A DNA stretch of 64,000 nucleotides from the NCBI GenBank assembly GCA_030428615.1, contig JAUIDN010000001.1:124001-188000 (forward strand), read 5' to 3'. This document shows, piece by piece, positions 26,455-35,797 of this stretch. A model generated the notes under the pieces. It did not search any database. It had not been told where the DNA came from and was given only the letters and a program-made list of their open reading frames with translations. Origin of the DNA: Alphaproteobacteria bacterium (lineage in GTDB: Bacteria; Pseudomonadota; Alphaproteobacteria; Sphingomonadales; Emcibacteraceae). Position numbers and translations under genes: made by a program. Each line of letters opens with the position of its first letter. Within the stretch, counting starts at the first letter, position 1.

Positions 26455-27579
26455 TTATGATTTTTTGAGCGCAGTGTTAATCATGTTCAATATATCAATG
26501 ACCGTCTGTTTTCTGTCCATATTCAGAAGGTCTGTAGCTTTCATTTTTTCCGATATCTTTTCCCACAGCTCCGCCCATTGATCAAGCGGAATTATCGCAC
26601 CAAGTTCTTCCATCAATTTGAATTCTTCGCTTAACGCCTCGCGAATATTGTGTGTATGGTTGCTGTTTAAATAACTGACGTGCCGTACCATGCGACTGAT
26701 AAACTGTGAAAGCATTTCTGAAAACAGTGAAAACATATCCCCCGATTTTTGGGTCGTAATCGCCCCGGCAAATTTATGCATCAGCGGTACTTTGATATTT
26801 GGCATCGTCGATAATAACTCAAGCATTTCCCGGTAAAGCTTAAGCCCCTCATGATCAATAAGCGATATGGCATATCCCGGGCTGCCGTTTGAAAGCGCCA
26901 CATAACCGTCAATGACATTATCTTCCATCTGCGGAAATCTCTGATGCAGTATTTCCTTTACTTTAACTGATTTTAGCGGCTTGAGCGGTAGCATCCGGCA
27001 CCGTGATTTTATCGTTGGTAAAAGTTTTCCCGGCGCATGAGCAAGGATAATCAATATTGAATTAACCGGTGGTTCCTCCAGGATTTTCAGGATCGCATTG
27101 GCCGCGTTGCGGTTCATTTCATCGGCCGTATCAACAATGGCAATCCGCCATCCGCCGTTGGTCGATGTTTTGTGAAAAAAATCATTAATCCGCCGTACGT
27201 CATCAACCAGAATATTATTTCTTATTTTGCCCGTTTTCGGGTCTTCCGTTCGCTCAATGACAAGCAGGTCCGCATTACTTCCCGCCGTAATCTGACGGCT
27301 GGCCGGGCTATCTGAAGCTGTATCCATTGACGTTGGAACCATTTTTTCCGGCGCGTCGCCAAATAATCCCGGGCCCTGATCTTCCTCCGGTTTATTATTC
27401 AACAAAAACCGCGCCATTTTATAGGCAAGTGTCGCCTTGCCCACTCCCTTTGGTCCGGTAATCATCCAGGCATGATGAATTTTTCCGGCATTAAACGCAT
27501 CTAAAAACAACTGCTCCGCCCCCTCATGCCCGGTAAGGTCAAGGGTAGTGCGCGGTAAAAACTTTTCTTCAATTTCCAT
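26455..27579 (-). CDS. holB: DNA polymerase III delta prime subunit
   Basis: The 374-residue clamp-loader protein has HHAWMITGPKGVGKATLAY (degenerate P-loop, KAT in place of KST), an AAA+ sensor region with NRNAANAILKILEEPPVNS, and the LPTIKSRCRMLPLKPL motif. It belongs to the clamp-loading machine of the replisome. The usual upstream neighbour tmk is absent here; an aspartoacylase-like gene is found instead after 113 bases. Confidence 0.93.
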   Translation of the reverse strand: MEIEEKFLPRTTLDLTGHEGAEQLFLDAFNAGKIHHAWMITGPKGVGKATLAYKMARFLLNNKPEEDQGPGLFGDAPEKMVPTSMDTASDSPASRQITAGSNADLLVIERTEDPKTGKIRNNILVDDVRRINDFFHKTSTNGGWRIAIVDTADEMNRNAANAILKILEEPPVNSILIILAHAPGKLLPTIKSRCRMLPLKPLKSVKVKEILHQRFPQMEDNVIDGYVALSNGSPGYAISLIDHEGLKLYREMLELLSTMPNIKVPLMHKFAGAITTQKSGDMFSLFSEMLSQFISRMVRHVSYLNSNHTHNIREALSEEFKLMEELGAIIPLDQWAELWEKISEKMKATDLLNMDRKQTVIDILNMINTALKKS

Positions 27580-27692
27580 TACTTGAAATGGTTAACCCGT
27601 TCAAATTAAAATTACTTCTTCTTGTAACATTATTTAAAATTAAATGGCTATGGATAATTGTTGTTTTCTCATATCGAAAATTAGTTCAAGTC

Positions 27693-28817
27693 TTAATCAA
27701 CTTCAGCAACTGTGATCAGCAATTCGCCCTTTTTAACAGGCGGTGCTTCAAGTCTTAAAATAAGCATTCCGCTAACTGGGGCTCTTGCTTCAAATATTCT
27801 ATTGCCGTACCAGTCGGTCATATAACCTATAAGCTCTCCTTCTACGACCATCTTTTCCGTATCAACAAGCGGAAACCATGAACCATCTAAAGGTGCGTTT
27901 ACCGAATGGCGGTCGCCGAATATCTTGGGTTCAGTCACAGGTGGTAATGACGAAGGCAATATTCCCATATGGTCCATTATCCGTTTTATACCATTTTCAA
28001 TCTGTTCTATGGCATAGTCATTAATGATCCCCATTCCACCTGCTTCCACATCAATTGATGGAATACCCATTGCAACAGCAGCTGACCCCGCCCAGATTGC
28101 TTTAGATTTTGGTGTCAGGCTACCTTTGAACGCATTTGCGTATTTTAGCCCAAAAACCATCGCCATTTTTCGTGATGCCTCTACGACCTCTTTATTTTCT
28201 TCTTCAGAGTAATACCCAACCCAAGACGGACGTAATTGTTCATTCCCGTCACCTGAATGGATATCAAGCACCGCATCAGCAAGCGGATAAACTTCATTTG
28301 TTAGAAAATATGCCGTTCTTTCCGTTAAAGTACCGTCAGCTTTACCAGGAAAGGACCTATTTAAGTTTTTTCCATCTGATGGGCTAATGTAAATTGTACG
28401 TCCCAAATATGCTGGAATATTAGCAATATGTACCGCAATAATTGCCCCCGACATTTCGTCAGGATTAATGTTCGGTATCAATCTCTGCAATGCGATAATC
28501 GGCGAATATTCTGATCCATGGATACCTGCAAGTAAAACAAGTGTCGGGCCCGGTTTCTTGCCATTTACAATAGTTATGGGAATGAATGAAGAATTCTCAC
28601 TGCTCTTAATTTCTACTTTCCCGGAAACACTGTGACCAGGAGCAGCTGCAATAGTCGCAATTGAAATTACTTTGTCGTCACTTTTTTCTTGGGAAAACAG
28701 AATGGTTTGAAATGGTATCAATGAGAGAACTATCCAAATAAAGAATATTCTTGTATTCCTCACTAATAATTTAGGGTATTTGTTGTTCATCTTTAAATCC
28801 ATGATTTCATCTTTCAA
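27693..28817 (-). CDS. Exported succinylglutamate desuccinylase/aspartoacylase-like zinc hydrolase
   Basis: The 374-residue protein has an N-terminal signal or anchor (IFFIWIVLSLIPFQTILFS) and an M14-like fold of the AstE/AspA branch: LLAGIHGSEYSP supplies the first His and Glu zinc ligands, VLDIHSGDGNEQ the second His, and IPSIDVEAGG a substrate-site Glu. The C-terminal beta domain (GELIGYMTDWYGN) is normal for this family. It probably removes an acyl or amide group from a small amino-acid derivative in the periplasm; the substrate is unknown. Later in-frame ATGs (28802, 28790) are possible starts. It is more AT-rich than holB. Confidence 0.85.
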   Translation of the reverse strand: MKDEIMDLKMNNKYPKLLVRNTRIFFIWIVLSLIPFQTILFSQEKSDDKVISIATIAAAPGHSVSGKVEIKSSENSSFIPITIVNGKKPGPTLVLLAGIHGSEYSPIIALQRLIPNINPDEMSGAIIAVHIANIPAYLGRTIYISPSDGKNLNRSFPGKADGTLTERTAYFLTNEVYPLADAVLDIHSGDGNEQLRPSWVGYYSEEENKEVVEASRKMAMVFGLKYANAFKGSLTPKSKAIWAGSAAVAMGIPSIDVEAGGMGIINDYAIEQIENGIKRIMDHMGILPSSLPPVTEPKIFGDRHSVNAPLDGSWFPLVDTEKMVVEGELIGYMTDWYGNRIFEARAPVSGMLILRLEAPPVKKGELLITVAEVD

Positions 28818-28942
28818 TCCATAATAATGTGTGCAAGTGCAATTTAAGATGTTATATTATATCAATCAAAGTATATTTTAAGTCTCTGGTTTGTTGGTAG
28901 AAGGATATTGATTTTAAAACATTAAATTCAAACTTAACCTTG

Positions 28943-29674
28943 TTACCCCTGAAACCCCTGTGCCACCAAATAGGTTTCTTTGCTTTCAGAACGGCTGGCA
29001 GGCGGTTTGAAATGGCGAACGGTTTTAAAATGCTTTTTTATTTCATCAAGAAGCTTTGTGTCCGTACCACCGCGGAAGACCTTGGCAACAAAAGTACCAT
29101 CCTTTCTCAATACTTTTTTTGCAAAATCAAACGCCAGTTCCACAAGGGCGATGGTACGCAAATAATCCGTACTTTGATGTCCGGTTGTCGCGGCGGCCAT
29201 GTCACTCATAACAACATCTACAGGACCATCAATAAGATCAAGCAATGCTTGCTCCGCTTCGTCGGTGCTAAAATCCATCTTTAAAAACGTGGCACCTGCC
29301 ACCGCATCAACATCAAGCAGGTCAATACCAATGATGCTGACATCGCCCGCACATAGCTTTGCCGCAACCTGTGCCCAGCCGCCCGGCGCCGCGCCAAGAT
29401 CCACCACCGATTTCGCACCGTGCAAAAAATTAAACTTTTCATCAAGCTCAATCAGCTTGTAAGCCGCGCGACTTCTGTACCCGTCGCGTTTGGCCGAAGC
29501 CACATAAGGATCGTTAAGTTGTCTCTGAAGCCAGCGTGTCGATGAAGATTTTCTGTAACGTGCCGTTTTAACGCGTGTTTTTTCGCCCCGCACAATACCG
29601 CGCGGGTCAAGCTGCCGTGGTTTTCCGGATTTGCTGAGCTTTGGTTTCTTAACCATCATTGCCCTGCCCGGCAC
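28943..29674 (-). CDS. rlmE: 23S rRNA (uridine-2'-O) methyltransferase
   Basis: RlmE (FtsJ/RrmJ) methylates U2552 in the A-loop of 23S rRNA. The 243-residue protein has a basic N-terminal extension of about 55 residues, then SRAAYKLIELDEKF (first catalytic Lys), VVDLGAAPGGWAQVA (SAM motif), VDVVMSDMAAATTGH (Asp), FVAKVFRGG (Lys) and SRSESKETYLVAQG (Glu). It overlaps the end of ppx by 26 bases. Confidence 0.96.
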   Translation of the reverse strand: MPGRAMMVKKPKLSKSGKPRQLDPRGIVRGEKTRVKTARYRKSSSTRWLQRQLNDPYVASAKRDGYRSRAAYKLIELDEKFNFLHGAKSVVDLGAAPGGWAQVAAKLCAGDVSIIGIDLLDVDAVAGATFLKMDFSTDEAEQALLDLIDGPVDVVMSDMAAATTGHQSTDYLRTIALVELAFDFAKKVLRKDGTFVAKVFRGGTDTKLLDEIKKHFKTVRHFKPPASRSESKETYLVAQGFQG

Positions 29675-30812
29675 GTTGGCTTTTCTTGCGGTTTAGGTAA
29701 TATTTTTTGCGTGACCGGCGACGGCCGGCTTTGTTTTTACGGCGTTGTTCATCCATTAAATGATGAAGCATCCCTTCACGAATACCGCGGTCCGCAACCC
29801 GGACATCTGAAATCGGCCACGTATCAACGATCGCGTCAAAAATTGCGCAGCCCGCCACAACAAGCTCCGCGCGATCATTACCAATATTGTTGAGCGCAAG
29901 TCTCTCGCTATAATCAAGTCTTGCCAGATCATTACAGAGATTGACAAGATCCTGCGATTTCATCCATGCACCATCCACTTCGGAGCGGTCATAAACCGCC
30001 TGATTTAGATGCATACTGGTAAGCGTTGTCACGGTGCCCGATGTGCCCATTAACTGTACGCGGTTGTCACTGATTGATTTCGTGATTTCATGTTTCTGTT
30101 CAAACGGGACGATATGTTCTTTGACCCGTTCTTTCATTTCCTGATAATGCGCTGTAGGCAGCACTTTAACAGTGCCATATTCTTCCGACAGATTGACAAC
30201 GCCGAGTGGTATCGAAATCCAGTCAATAATTTTAGGCACCCTGTGCTGGTTAAATTCAATCCAGATTATTTCCGTGCTTCCACCACCAATATCAAAAATG
30301 ATCCCCCGGTTATAATTGGTATCCAGCAATGCCTTGCAACCCATTACCGCAAGTCGTGCTTCTTCCTGTGCATCAATGATATCCAGTTTGATTTTCACCT
30401 GTTCTTCAATGGTGTTTACAAACCAGTCACCGTTTTGCGCTTCGCGGCAGGCCTGTGTTGCCACATTCCACATCCGTGTCACACCGCGGCGGCGCATCTT
30501 GTCCATACATATTTTAAGCGCTGATACGGTTCGTTCTGCCGCCAAATCAGAAATCAGTTTTTCTTCCTTCAAGCCCTCACCCAACCGCACAATGCGTGAA
30601 AAACTGTCAATAACCTTAAATCCGTCAGCCCTTGGAATAGCAACAAGCAGGCGGCAATTGTTAGTCCCAAGATCAACAACACCATACACATGTCCCTTGC
30701 TTTGACGCCTTTTAGGGCGTCGACTTCTCGGGTTTCTTTTCTTCTGGCTATTCTCAGTGCTGTTTTCCGGCCTGGATTCAGAAGCGTTATTATCTATATT
30801 GTTATTATCCAT
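29649..30812 (-). CDS. ppx: Ppx/GppA family phosphatase
   Basis: The 387-residue protein has a low-complexity N-terminus of Asn, Ser, Lys and Arg (about residues 1-40), then the actin-like fold: YGVVDLGTNNCRLLVA, VSTWNVATQACREAQN-like segment, GIIFDIGGGSTEIIWIEF, and LMGTSGTVTTLTSMHL. Family members hydrolyse polyphosphate or pppGpp. A basic tail (RRKNKAGRRRSRKK) overlaps the rlmE start. The ppx-rlmE pair is conserved in alphaproteobacteria. Confidence 0.92.
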   Translation of the reverse strand: MDNNNIDNNASESRPENSTENSQKKRNPRSRRPKRRQSKGHVYGVVDLGTNNCRLLVAIPRADGFKVIDSFSRIVRLGEGLKEEKLISDLAAERTVSALKICMDKMRRRGVTRMWNVATQACREAQNGDWFVNTIEEQVKIKLDIIDAQEEARLAVMGCKALLDTNYNRGIIFDIGGGSTEIIWIEFNQHRVPKIIDWISIPLGVVNLSEEYGTVKVLPTAHYQEMKERVKEHIVPFEQKHEITKSISDNRVQLMGTSGTVTTLTSMHLNQAVYDRSEVDGAWMKSQDLVNLCNDLARLDYSERLALNNIGNDRAELVVAGCAIFDAIVDTWPISDVRVADRGIREGMLHHLMDEQRRKNKAGRRRSRKKYYLNRKKSQRAGQGNDG

Positions 30813-30997
30813 GCTGAACTAGGCCTGCTGCTTCCTTAATTTTATGAACCCTTATTTATATTTATATAATACCGACGAGCAATGCTTCATAGGAAAAACT
30901 TGCTAATCAACAATAATTCTTGTTTCCCACCAAGTTGACACCATTAACATGCTTGTGCTACGCAATTTGGGCACAAATTTAACAGGGAACAAATTTA

Positions 30998-32338
30998 ATG
31001 GATAATCAGACAAAACTTAATCGCCGCTTTTTTATGAAAGGCGCAGGGGCAACGGCCCTACTCGGAGGCGCAATTGGCGGTTTAACGCTACCGAATACGG
31101 CATCCGCCAAAGGCATGGGAAATGTATCCATGTCAATGGCCTACGATCTTAACGAAGAATTTAACCGGATTGGCGCTGGCGACAGCAAATGGGACGGCAT
31201 TCGCCGCCGTTGGCGGCCTTTTAATGTGCCATTTCCGATGGGTGTTGCTGATATGGACTTCAGGACGCTTCCACATATCACCGAAGCGCTGATGAAACGT
31301 ATGGGCCATCAGAACTGGGGATATCAACCTGCACCAAGTGATTATTACGACAATATTATCGCCTGGAACAAAAAACGTTACGATCAGGATGTAAAACCCG
31401 GAAGCATTCTTAACTGCCTCGGCGTGCTTGATGGTGTCCTCTCAATCCTGAAAACATACAATACAGATGGTGCCCCCGTCCTTATCCAGACTCCCGGCTA
31501 TTCCGGGTTCTTTGGTGTGGTTAGAAATGCCCAGTTCAGCGATATAGAAAACCCACTGAAGCTTGTTGATGGTCGCTGGGAAATGGATTACGACATGATG
31601 GCAAGCCAGATTGATGAAAACAACATCAAAGTCATGTTGTTCTGTAACCCGCAAAACCCGACCGGGAATTGCTGGACTGCGGATGAAATGCGCCGTATGG
31701 GTGATATCTGCATTGATAAAGGTGTTCTCGTTGTTGCTGACGAAATTCATTGTGACTTCGTCAATAAGCATGTGAAATACACACCATATGCAACAATTGG
31801 TGAAAAATATGCTCAAAACAGCTTCACACTAAAATCAACCAGTAAATCATTTAACCTCGCTGCGCAGCGCGTGGGTTATATGTTCTCTGATAATCAGGAA
31901 ATGATTGATACTGTTCGCCGCAATGGTCATCAACGCGGGTCTCTGAACACGCTGGGTATGATTGCCTGTAATGCTGCCTATAAACATGGCGCAACATATA
32001 TGGACGACATGCAGGCTTATATTGACGGCAACTGCCATTTCCTCGAAAAATTCTGTGCTGAGGAAATGAAAGATGTGAAATATAAAGTCCACGAAGGAAC
32101 TTATCTTGCGTTTATCGACTGCTCCAGAGTGGCAAGAAAACTCGGTGATCCCGAAGGCGATCAACGCGTTGGTGATATGCTGCAGCGTTTCTTCATCGAA
32201 AAAGCGGGCGTAAATCTGAATCCAGGCGAGAATTACGGCCATAATGGTGTCGGCTATATGCGCATGAATTTGGGCACCACCCACCGCAAACTCCATGGTG
32301 CCCTTAACGCTATGAAAGCTGCGATTGAAGCGATCTAA
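30998..32338 (+). CDS. Tat-exported MalY/PatB-like PLP-dependent aminotransferase/C-S lyase, copy 1
   Basis: The 446-residue protein has a twin-arginine signal (NRRFFMKGAGATA, cleavage likely after ASA at residue 37) and a fold-type I PLP domain of the MalY/PatB branch: PFPMGVADMDFRT, LFCNPQNPTGNCWT, VVADEIHCDFV, and the PLP lysine K283 in STSKSFNLAAQ. MalY/PatB enzymes are cystathionine beta-lyase-like or aminotransferases. Export of a PLP enzyme is unusual; Tat would carry it folded with its cofactor. A close paralogue follows about 200 bases later. The substrate is not predictable. Confidence 0.88.
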   Translation: MDNQTKLNRRFFMKGAGATALLGGAIGGLTLPNTASAKGMGNVSMSMAYDLNEEFNRIGAGDSKWDGIRRRWRPFNVPFPMGVADMDFRTLPHITEALMKRMGHQNWGYQPAPSDYYDNIIAWNKKRYDQDVKPGSILNCLGVLDGVLSILKTYNTDGAPVLIQTPGYSGFFGVVRNAQFSDIENPLKLVDGRWEMDYDMMASQIDENNIKVMLFCNPQNPTGNCWTADEMRRMGDICIDKGVLVVADEIHCDFVNKHVKYTPYATIGEKYAQNSFTLKSTSKSFNLAAQRVGYMFSDNQEMIDTVRRNGHQRGSLNTLGMIACNAAYKHGATYMDDMQAYIDGNCHFLEKFCAEEMKDVKYKVHEGTYLAFIDCSRVARKLGDPEGDQRVGDMLQRFFIEKAGVNLNPGENYGHNGVGYMRMNLGTTHRKLHGALNAMKAAIEAI

Positions 32339-32365
32339 ACAACGTTCATACGGAAAAATGATAAA

Positions 32366-32392
32366 CCCCGCCGGGTCCGGCGGGGCTTTTTA
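32366..32392 (+). terminator. Intrinsic terminator after aminotransferase copy 1
   Basis: CCCCGCCGG and CCGGCGGGG form a perfect 9-base stem with a 2-base spacer, followed by CTTTTTA. The second copy is thus probably transcribed from its own promoter. Confidence 0.88.
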
Positions 32393-32418
32393 TATTGCGA
32401 CAGGGTATAATGTTTACA

Positions 32419-32441
32419 TTGACAACAATGTTATATTGTTG
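32419..32441. promoter_or_regulatory. -35-like hexamer and inverted repeat before aminotransferase copy 2
   Basis: TTGACA (32419-32424) overlaps the start of an inverted repeat, CAACAAT (32423-32429) and ATTGTTG (32435-32441). It lies just after the terminator of copy 1 and about 105 bases before copy 2. No convincing -10 box at 17 bases, so the call is tentative. Confidence 0.3.
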
Positions 32442-32545
32442 CAAATTCTTTACGGTTTTGAAAATAATAATAATAAAACCGGGTGTTTCAGGAAAAAGGA
32501 AATCATTCCTACCAAATCAAATCATATAAGCGGGAGTAACTGTAT

Positions 32546-33877
32546 ATGACCAATAATAAACTGGACCGTCGTTTATTTATGAAAGGCGCTGGCGCAGCAA
32601 CATTCCTTGCGGGTGCTGCAAGTCTTCCAACAACAACGGCGAATGCGAAAGGCATGGGACATGCATCCATGTCAATGGCATATGATCTAAACGAAGAATT
32701 CAACCGGATCGGCTCCGGCGACTTTAAATGGGACGCTATCCGTCGCGGCGCACGACCGTATGATGTGCCCTTCCCGATGGGTGTGGCAGATATGGACTTT
32801 AGAACCTGTCCACATATTACAGCAGCACTGCAAAAACGATTAAACCATGAAAACTGGGGTTATGAAGCCGCGCCAGAGGACTATATCGATAATATTATCG
32901 CCTGGAACAAAAAACGCTATAATCAGGACGTTCCAAGAGGCAATATCGTAAACTGCCTTGGTGTTCTCGACGGTGTTCTCAGCGTCCTTAAGGTGTTCAA
33001 CACAAACAACGAAAAAATCCTAATTCATACACCGGGCTATAGCGGTTTCTTCTCGATTATTAAACAGGCCGGATTTGGCGAAATTGAAAATCCGTTAAAA
33101 ATGGTCAATGGCCGTTATGAAATGGATTACGACCTGATGGAAGAACAGCTCGGTGATAACGTCAAGATCCTTCTTTTCTGTAACCCGCAAAACCCGACTG
33201 GTAACTGTTGGACAGCGGACGAAATGAGAAAAATGGGTGATATCTGCAACAGAAAAGGCGTTTTGGTTATTTCAGATGAGATTCACTGCGATTTCGTCAA
33301 TAAACATGCGAAATACACACCATATGCCTCTCTCGGTGAAGAATACGCCATGAACAGCTTTACGGTAAAGTCGGCAAGTAAATCATTTAACCTTGCTGCG
33401 CACAGAACCGCATACATGTTCTCAGATAACAAAGAATATATAGAAAGAGTTATCGAAGAAGGCGGTCATCATCGTGAGCTCCTCCATACTATGGGCACAA
33501 TAGCCTGTAACGCAGCATACAAACATGGTGCAACATACATGGATGACGTACGTAGTTATATTGATGGTAACGCACATTTCCTTGAAAAATTCTGTAAGGA
33601 AAATATGTCGGATATCAAATATAACGTACATGAAGGTACATATCTCGCCTGGCTTGACTGTTCTGCGGTCGCCAAAAAACTAGGCGATCCGGAAGGGAAT
33701 GATACCGTAGGCGATATGCTCAACAAATTCTTCATTCAGAAAGCCGGTGTTAATATAAACGCCGGGGAGCATTACGGTCAAAATGGTGTTGGGTACATGC
33801 GTATGAACCTTGGAACAACACATCGTAAGCTGCACGGAGCCCTGAATGCCATGAAAGCGGCCATTGACGCCATTTGA
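32546..33877 (+). CDS. Tat-exported MalY/PatB-like PLP-dependent aminotransferase/C-S lyase, copy 2
   Basis: The 443-residue paralogue of the preceding gene has the same plan: twin-arginine signal (DRRLFMKGAGAATF, cleavage likely after ANA at residue 34), PFPMGVADMDFRT, NPQNPTGNCWT, ISDEIHCDFV and the PLP lysine K279 in SASKSFNLAAH. The mature N-termini start alike (KGMG, then SMSMAYDLNEEFNRIG). The two differ near the active site in small ways (AQRVGY against AHRTAY) and in a one-residue insertion (VIEEGGHHRELL), so their specificities may differ. A strong bidirectional terminator follows. Confidence 0.88.
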   Translation: MTNNKLDRRLFMKGAGAATFLAGAASLPTTTANAKGMGHASMSMAYDLNEEFNRIGSGDFKWDAIRRGARPYDVPFPMGVADMDFRTCPHITAALQKRLNHENWGYEAAPEDYIDNIIAWNKKRYNQDVPRGNIVNCLGVLDGVLSVLKVFNTNNEKILIHTPGYSGFFSIIKQAGFGEIENPLKMVNGRYEMDYDLMEEQLGDNVKILLFCNPQNPTGNCWTADEMRKMGDICNRKGVLVISDEIHCDFVNKHAKYTPYASLGEEYAMNSFTVKSASKSFNLAAHRTAYMFSDNKEYIERVIEEGGHHRELLHTMGTIACNAAYKHGATYMDDVRSYIDGNAHFLEKFCKENMSDIKYNVHEGTYLAWLDCSAVAKKLGDPEGNDTVGDMLNKFFIQKAGVNINAGEHYGQNGVGYMRMNLGTTHRKLHGALNAMKAAIDAI

Positions 33878-33897
33878 TTGTTTAAATTATTTCAATG

Positions 33898-33925
33898 AAA
33901 AGGCCCCAGTACTGGGGCCTTTTTT
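33898..33925. terminator. Bidirectional intrinsic terminator
   Basis: AAAAGGCCCCAGT and ACTGGGGCCTTTT form a perfect 26-base palindrome, followed by further Ts on the plus strand and by Ts on the minus strand. It lies between aminotransferase copy 2 and the convergent NIPSNAP gene and can serve both. Confidence 0.9.
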
Positions 33926-33944
33926 AATGATCTGACTTTCCAAT

Positions 33945-34337
33945 CTACTCCATCAAAAGTGGAGAATAATCGGTATCAACCATAAAAACGGATTTCGGCC
34001 GTTCCGCAAGAATCTGCCCGTCTCTGTTGCTTTCTTCCGCAACAACCTTCCATTCGGGGTCATTAATAAAATCTGCCCAGGATGCTTTTGCCGCATCAAC
34101 ACTTTTGTGTTTTATGATATAAATCAACGTGTTGGGCGTATCTATCGGTTCCCAATACCCGATATTTTCCATTCCATGCTTTACAAAAAGACGCATTGTG
34201 TGATCGCGAAATCGCGCATGCAAATCATCCAGCTTACCCTCATTGGTCGTATAAGTACGAAGCTCATATACACCATTTTCCTGAGCGTTCGCCGCAAAAG
34301 CAAAAGCGCTCATTAACAATATCATTAAATATTTCAT
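33945..34337 (-). CDS. Exported NIPSNAP family protein
   Basis: The 130-residue protein has a signal peptide (MKYLMILLMSAFAFAANA) and a NIPSNAP domain of the dimeric alpha-beta barrel fold: GVYELRTYTTNEGKLDDLHARF, then NIGYWEPIDTPNTLIYIIKH and SWADFINDPEWKVVAEES. The molecular role of NIPSNAP proteins is poorly known. It is downstream of the sulfide:quinone oxidoreductase gene by 48 bases on the same strand, so the two may be functionally linked. Confidence 0.88.
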   Translation of the reverse strand: MKYLMILLMSAFAFAANAQENGVYELRTYTTNEGKLDDLHARFRDHTMRLFVKHGMENIGYWEPIDTPNTLIYIIKHKSVDAAKASWADFINDPEWKVVAEESNRDGQILAERPKSVFMVDTDYSPLLME

Positions 34338-34385
34338 TATCTTTTCCCTTAATTTAACAACGAGCCAGATGCCGCCGTTTTATTA

Positions 34386-35639
34386 TTAATGATTTTCATC
34401 CTGTTTCTTTTTCGAACCGGCAAACATCTCGTTTCCCTTAAGCATATAGTTCCAGTAGACATAAGGCAGGATATCCGCCTTGAGCACCCATGCCCGCCTT
34501 GTCGCCTTAAGCGTATTATTAATCCATTTCGGGAATGTCGGCATAAGCTTTCCGCCATATCCGAATTCTGCAAGAATGATTTTACCCTTGGATACCGTAA
34601 GCGGGCATGATCCGTACCCTTCGTATATTGAATTCGGATCGTCACCATCCATATCACTTAACAGATTTTCTGCCGCAACAACCGCTTGCTTACGCGCTGC
34701 CGCCGCCGTTTTGGCATTTGCCGTCGCTATCGTATCCCCTACGCCGAAAATATTATGATATTTCTTATGTTGAAGTGTGTGCATATCCACCGATAAAAAG
34801 CCGGTTTCATCCGCAAGCGGGCTATTCGCAACAAAATCCAGTGCGCACTGCGGCGGACACACGTGCAACATGTCGAATTCTTTTTCTATCCTGCTTTTGT
34901 TTCCATCGCCATCATTCACCTCAAACGTCGCGACTTTGCGTTCACCGTCAACAGCTACCAGATTATGGCCAAAATTCAGTTTCACGCCGTACTTTTCGAC
35001 CCATTCCATAAGCGGAGGTACATAATCCGCAACACCAAAAAGCCCCGGCCCGGCATTACAGAATTCAACGTCACTGTGATCCAAGACACCTTTCTTTAAC
35101 CATTCATCACACGAAAGGTACATGGCTTTTTGCGGTGCGCCCGCGCATTTGAATGGAACGGGCGGTTGGGTAAATATCGCCTTCCCCCCGTTAAAGCGTT
35201 GAACGAGCTTCCATGTATACGGCGCTGTTTCTTTTAAATAATTTGACGTTACACCATTCTTACCTAACGTCTCACGCAGACCGTCAACTGCATCGAGGTT
35301 TAATTTTAATCCCGGCGCAACGACCATCGATTTATACACCAATGATCCACCTGACTTTAACCCCACATTGTTATTGTCCGGATCAAACGTCGTAACTTCA
35401 TCTTTTATCCATGTGACATTTTTCGGTATCACTGTTCCTTCGGGGCGAATTGTTTCATCCATCTGGAAAACACCGCCACCAACCATCGTCCATCCCGGCT
35501 GGTAATAATGTTCTTCTTTGGGTTCAACAACAGCAATATTTAGCCAATGACGTCGCTTTAACAGACTTGCAGCCGTTGCAATTCCTGCAGACCCTCCACC
35601 AACAACGACAATATCAAATGAATTTTTCTGATCACTCAT
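34386..35639 (-). CDS. sqr: Sulfide:quinone oxidoreductase, SQOR-like
   Basis: The 417-residue flavoprotein has an N-terminal FAD motif IVVVGGGSAGIATAASLL, EEHYYQPGWTMVGGG, and the two cysteines expected for the SQOR type: C165 in PPVPFKCAGAPQKA and C345 in GYGSCPLTVS. A second FAD-contact segment IFGVGDTIATANAKTAAAAR is present, with an amphipathic C-terminal region for membrane association. SQOR oxidises sulfide and passes electrons to quinone, which would feed the bc1 complex coded at 16-18.6 kb. No persulfide dioxygenase or rhodanese gene is adjacent. Confidence 0.9.
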   Translation of the reverse strand: MSDQKNSFDIVVVGGGSAGIATAASLLKRRHWLNIAVVEPKEEHYYQPGWTMVGGGVFQMDETIRPEGTVIPKNVTWIKDEVTTFDPDNNNVGLKSGGSLVYKSMVVAPGLKLNLDAVDGLRETLGKNGVTSNYLKETAPYTWKLVQRFNGGKAIFTQPPVPFKCAGAPQKAMYLSCDEWLKKGVLDHSDVEFCNAGPGLFGVADYVPPLMEWVEKYGVKLNFGHNLVAVDGERKVATFEVNDGDGNKSRIEKEFDMLHVCPPQCALDFVANSPLADETGFLSVDMHTLQHKKYHNIFGVGDTIATANAKTAAAARKQAVVAAENLLSDMDGDDPNSIYEGYGSCPLTVSKGKIILAEFGYGGKLMPTFPKWINNTLKATRRAWVLKADILPYVYWNYMLKGNEMFAGSKKKQDENH

Positions 35640-35797
35640 CTTTGTCTCCCTGTCTTTTTCTTTATAGCTACAATCAGCTTATACCGATTTCCGGTTAGCT
35701 CAAAGCTAAAAAAATTGCATTATTTACTAGGCAGAACGAAGCGGGGCCGTTATATTTTTGCTTTACAAAATATTATTAAACCGGGAGCGAAAATTCT

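Noticed and set aside
34349-34657. Minus-strand frame overlapping the end of the sulfide:quinone oxidoreductase gene
   Set aside because: Same strand, different frame, low-complexity Arg-rich product; the oxidoreductase explains the region.
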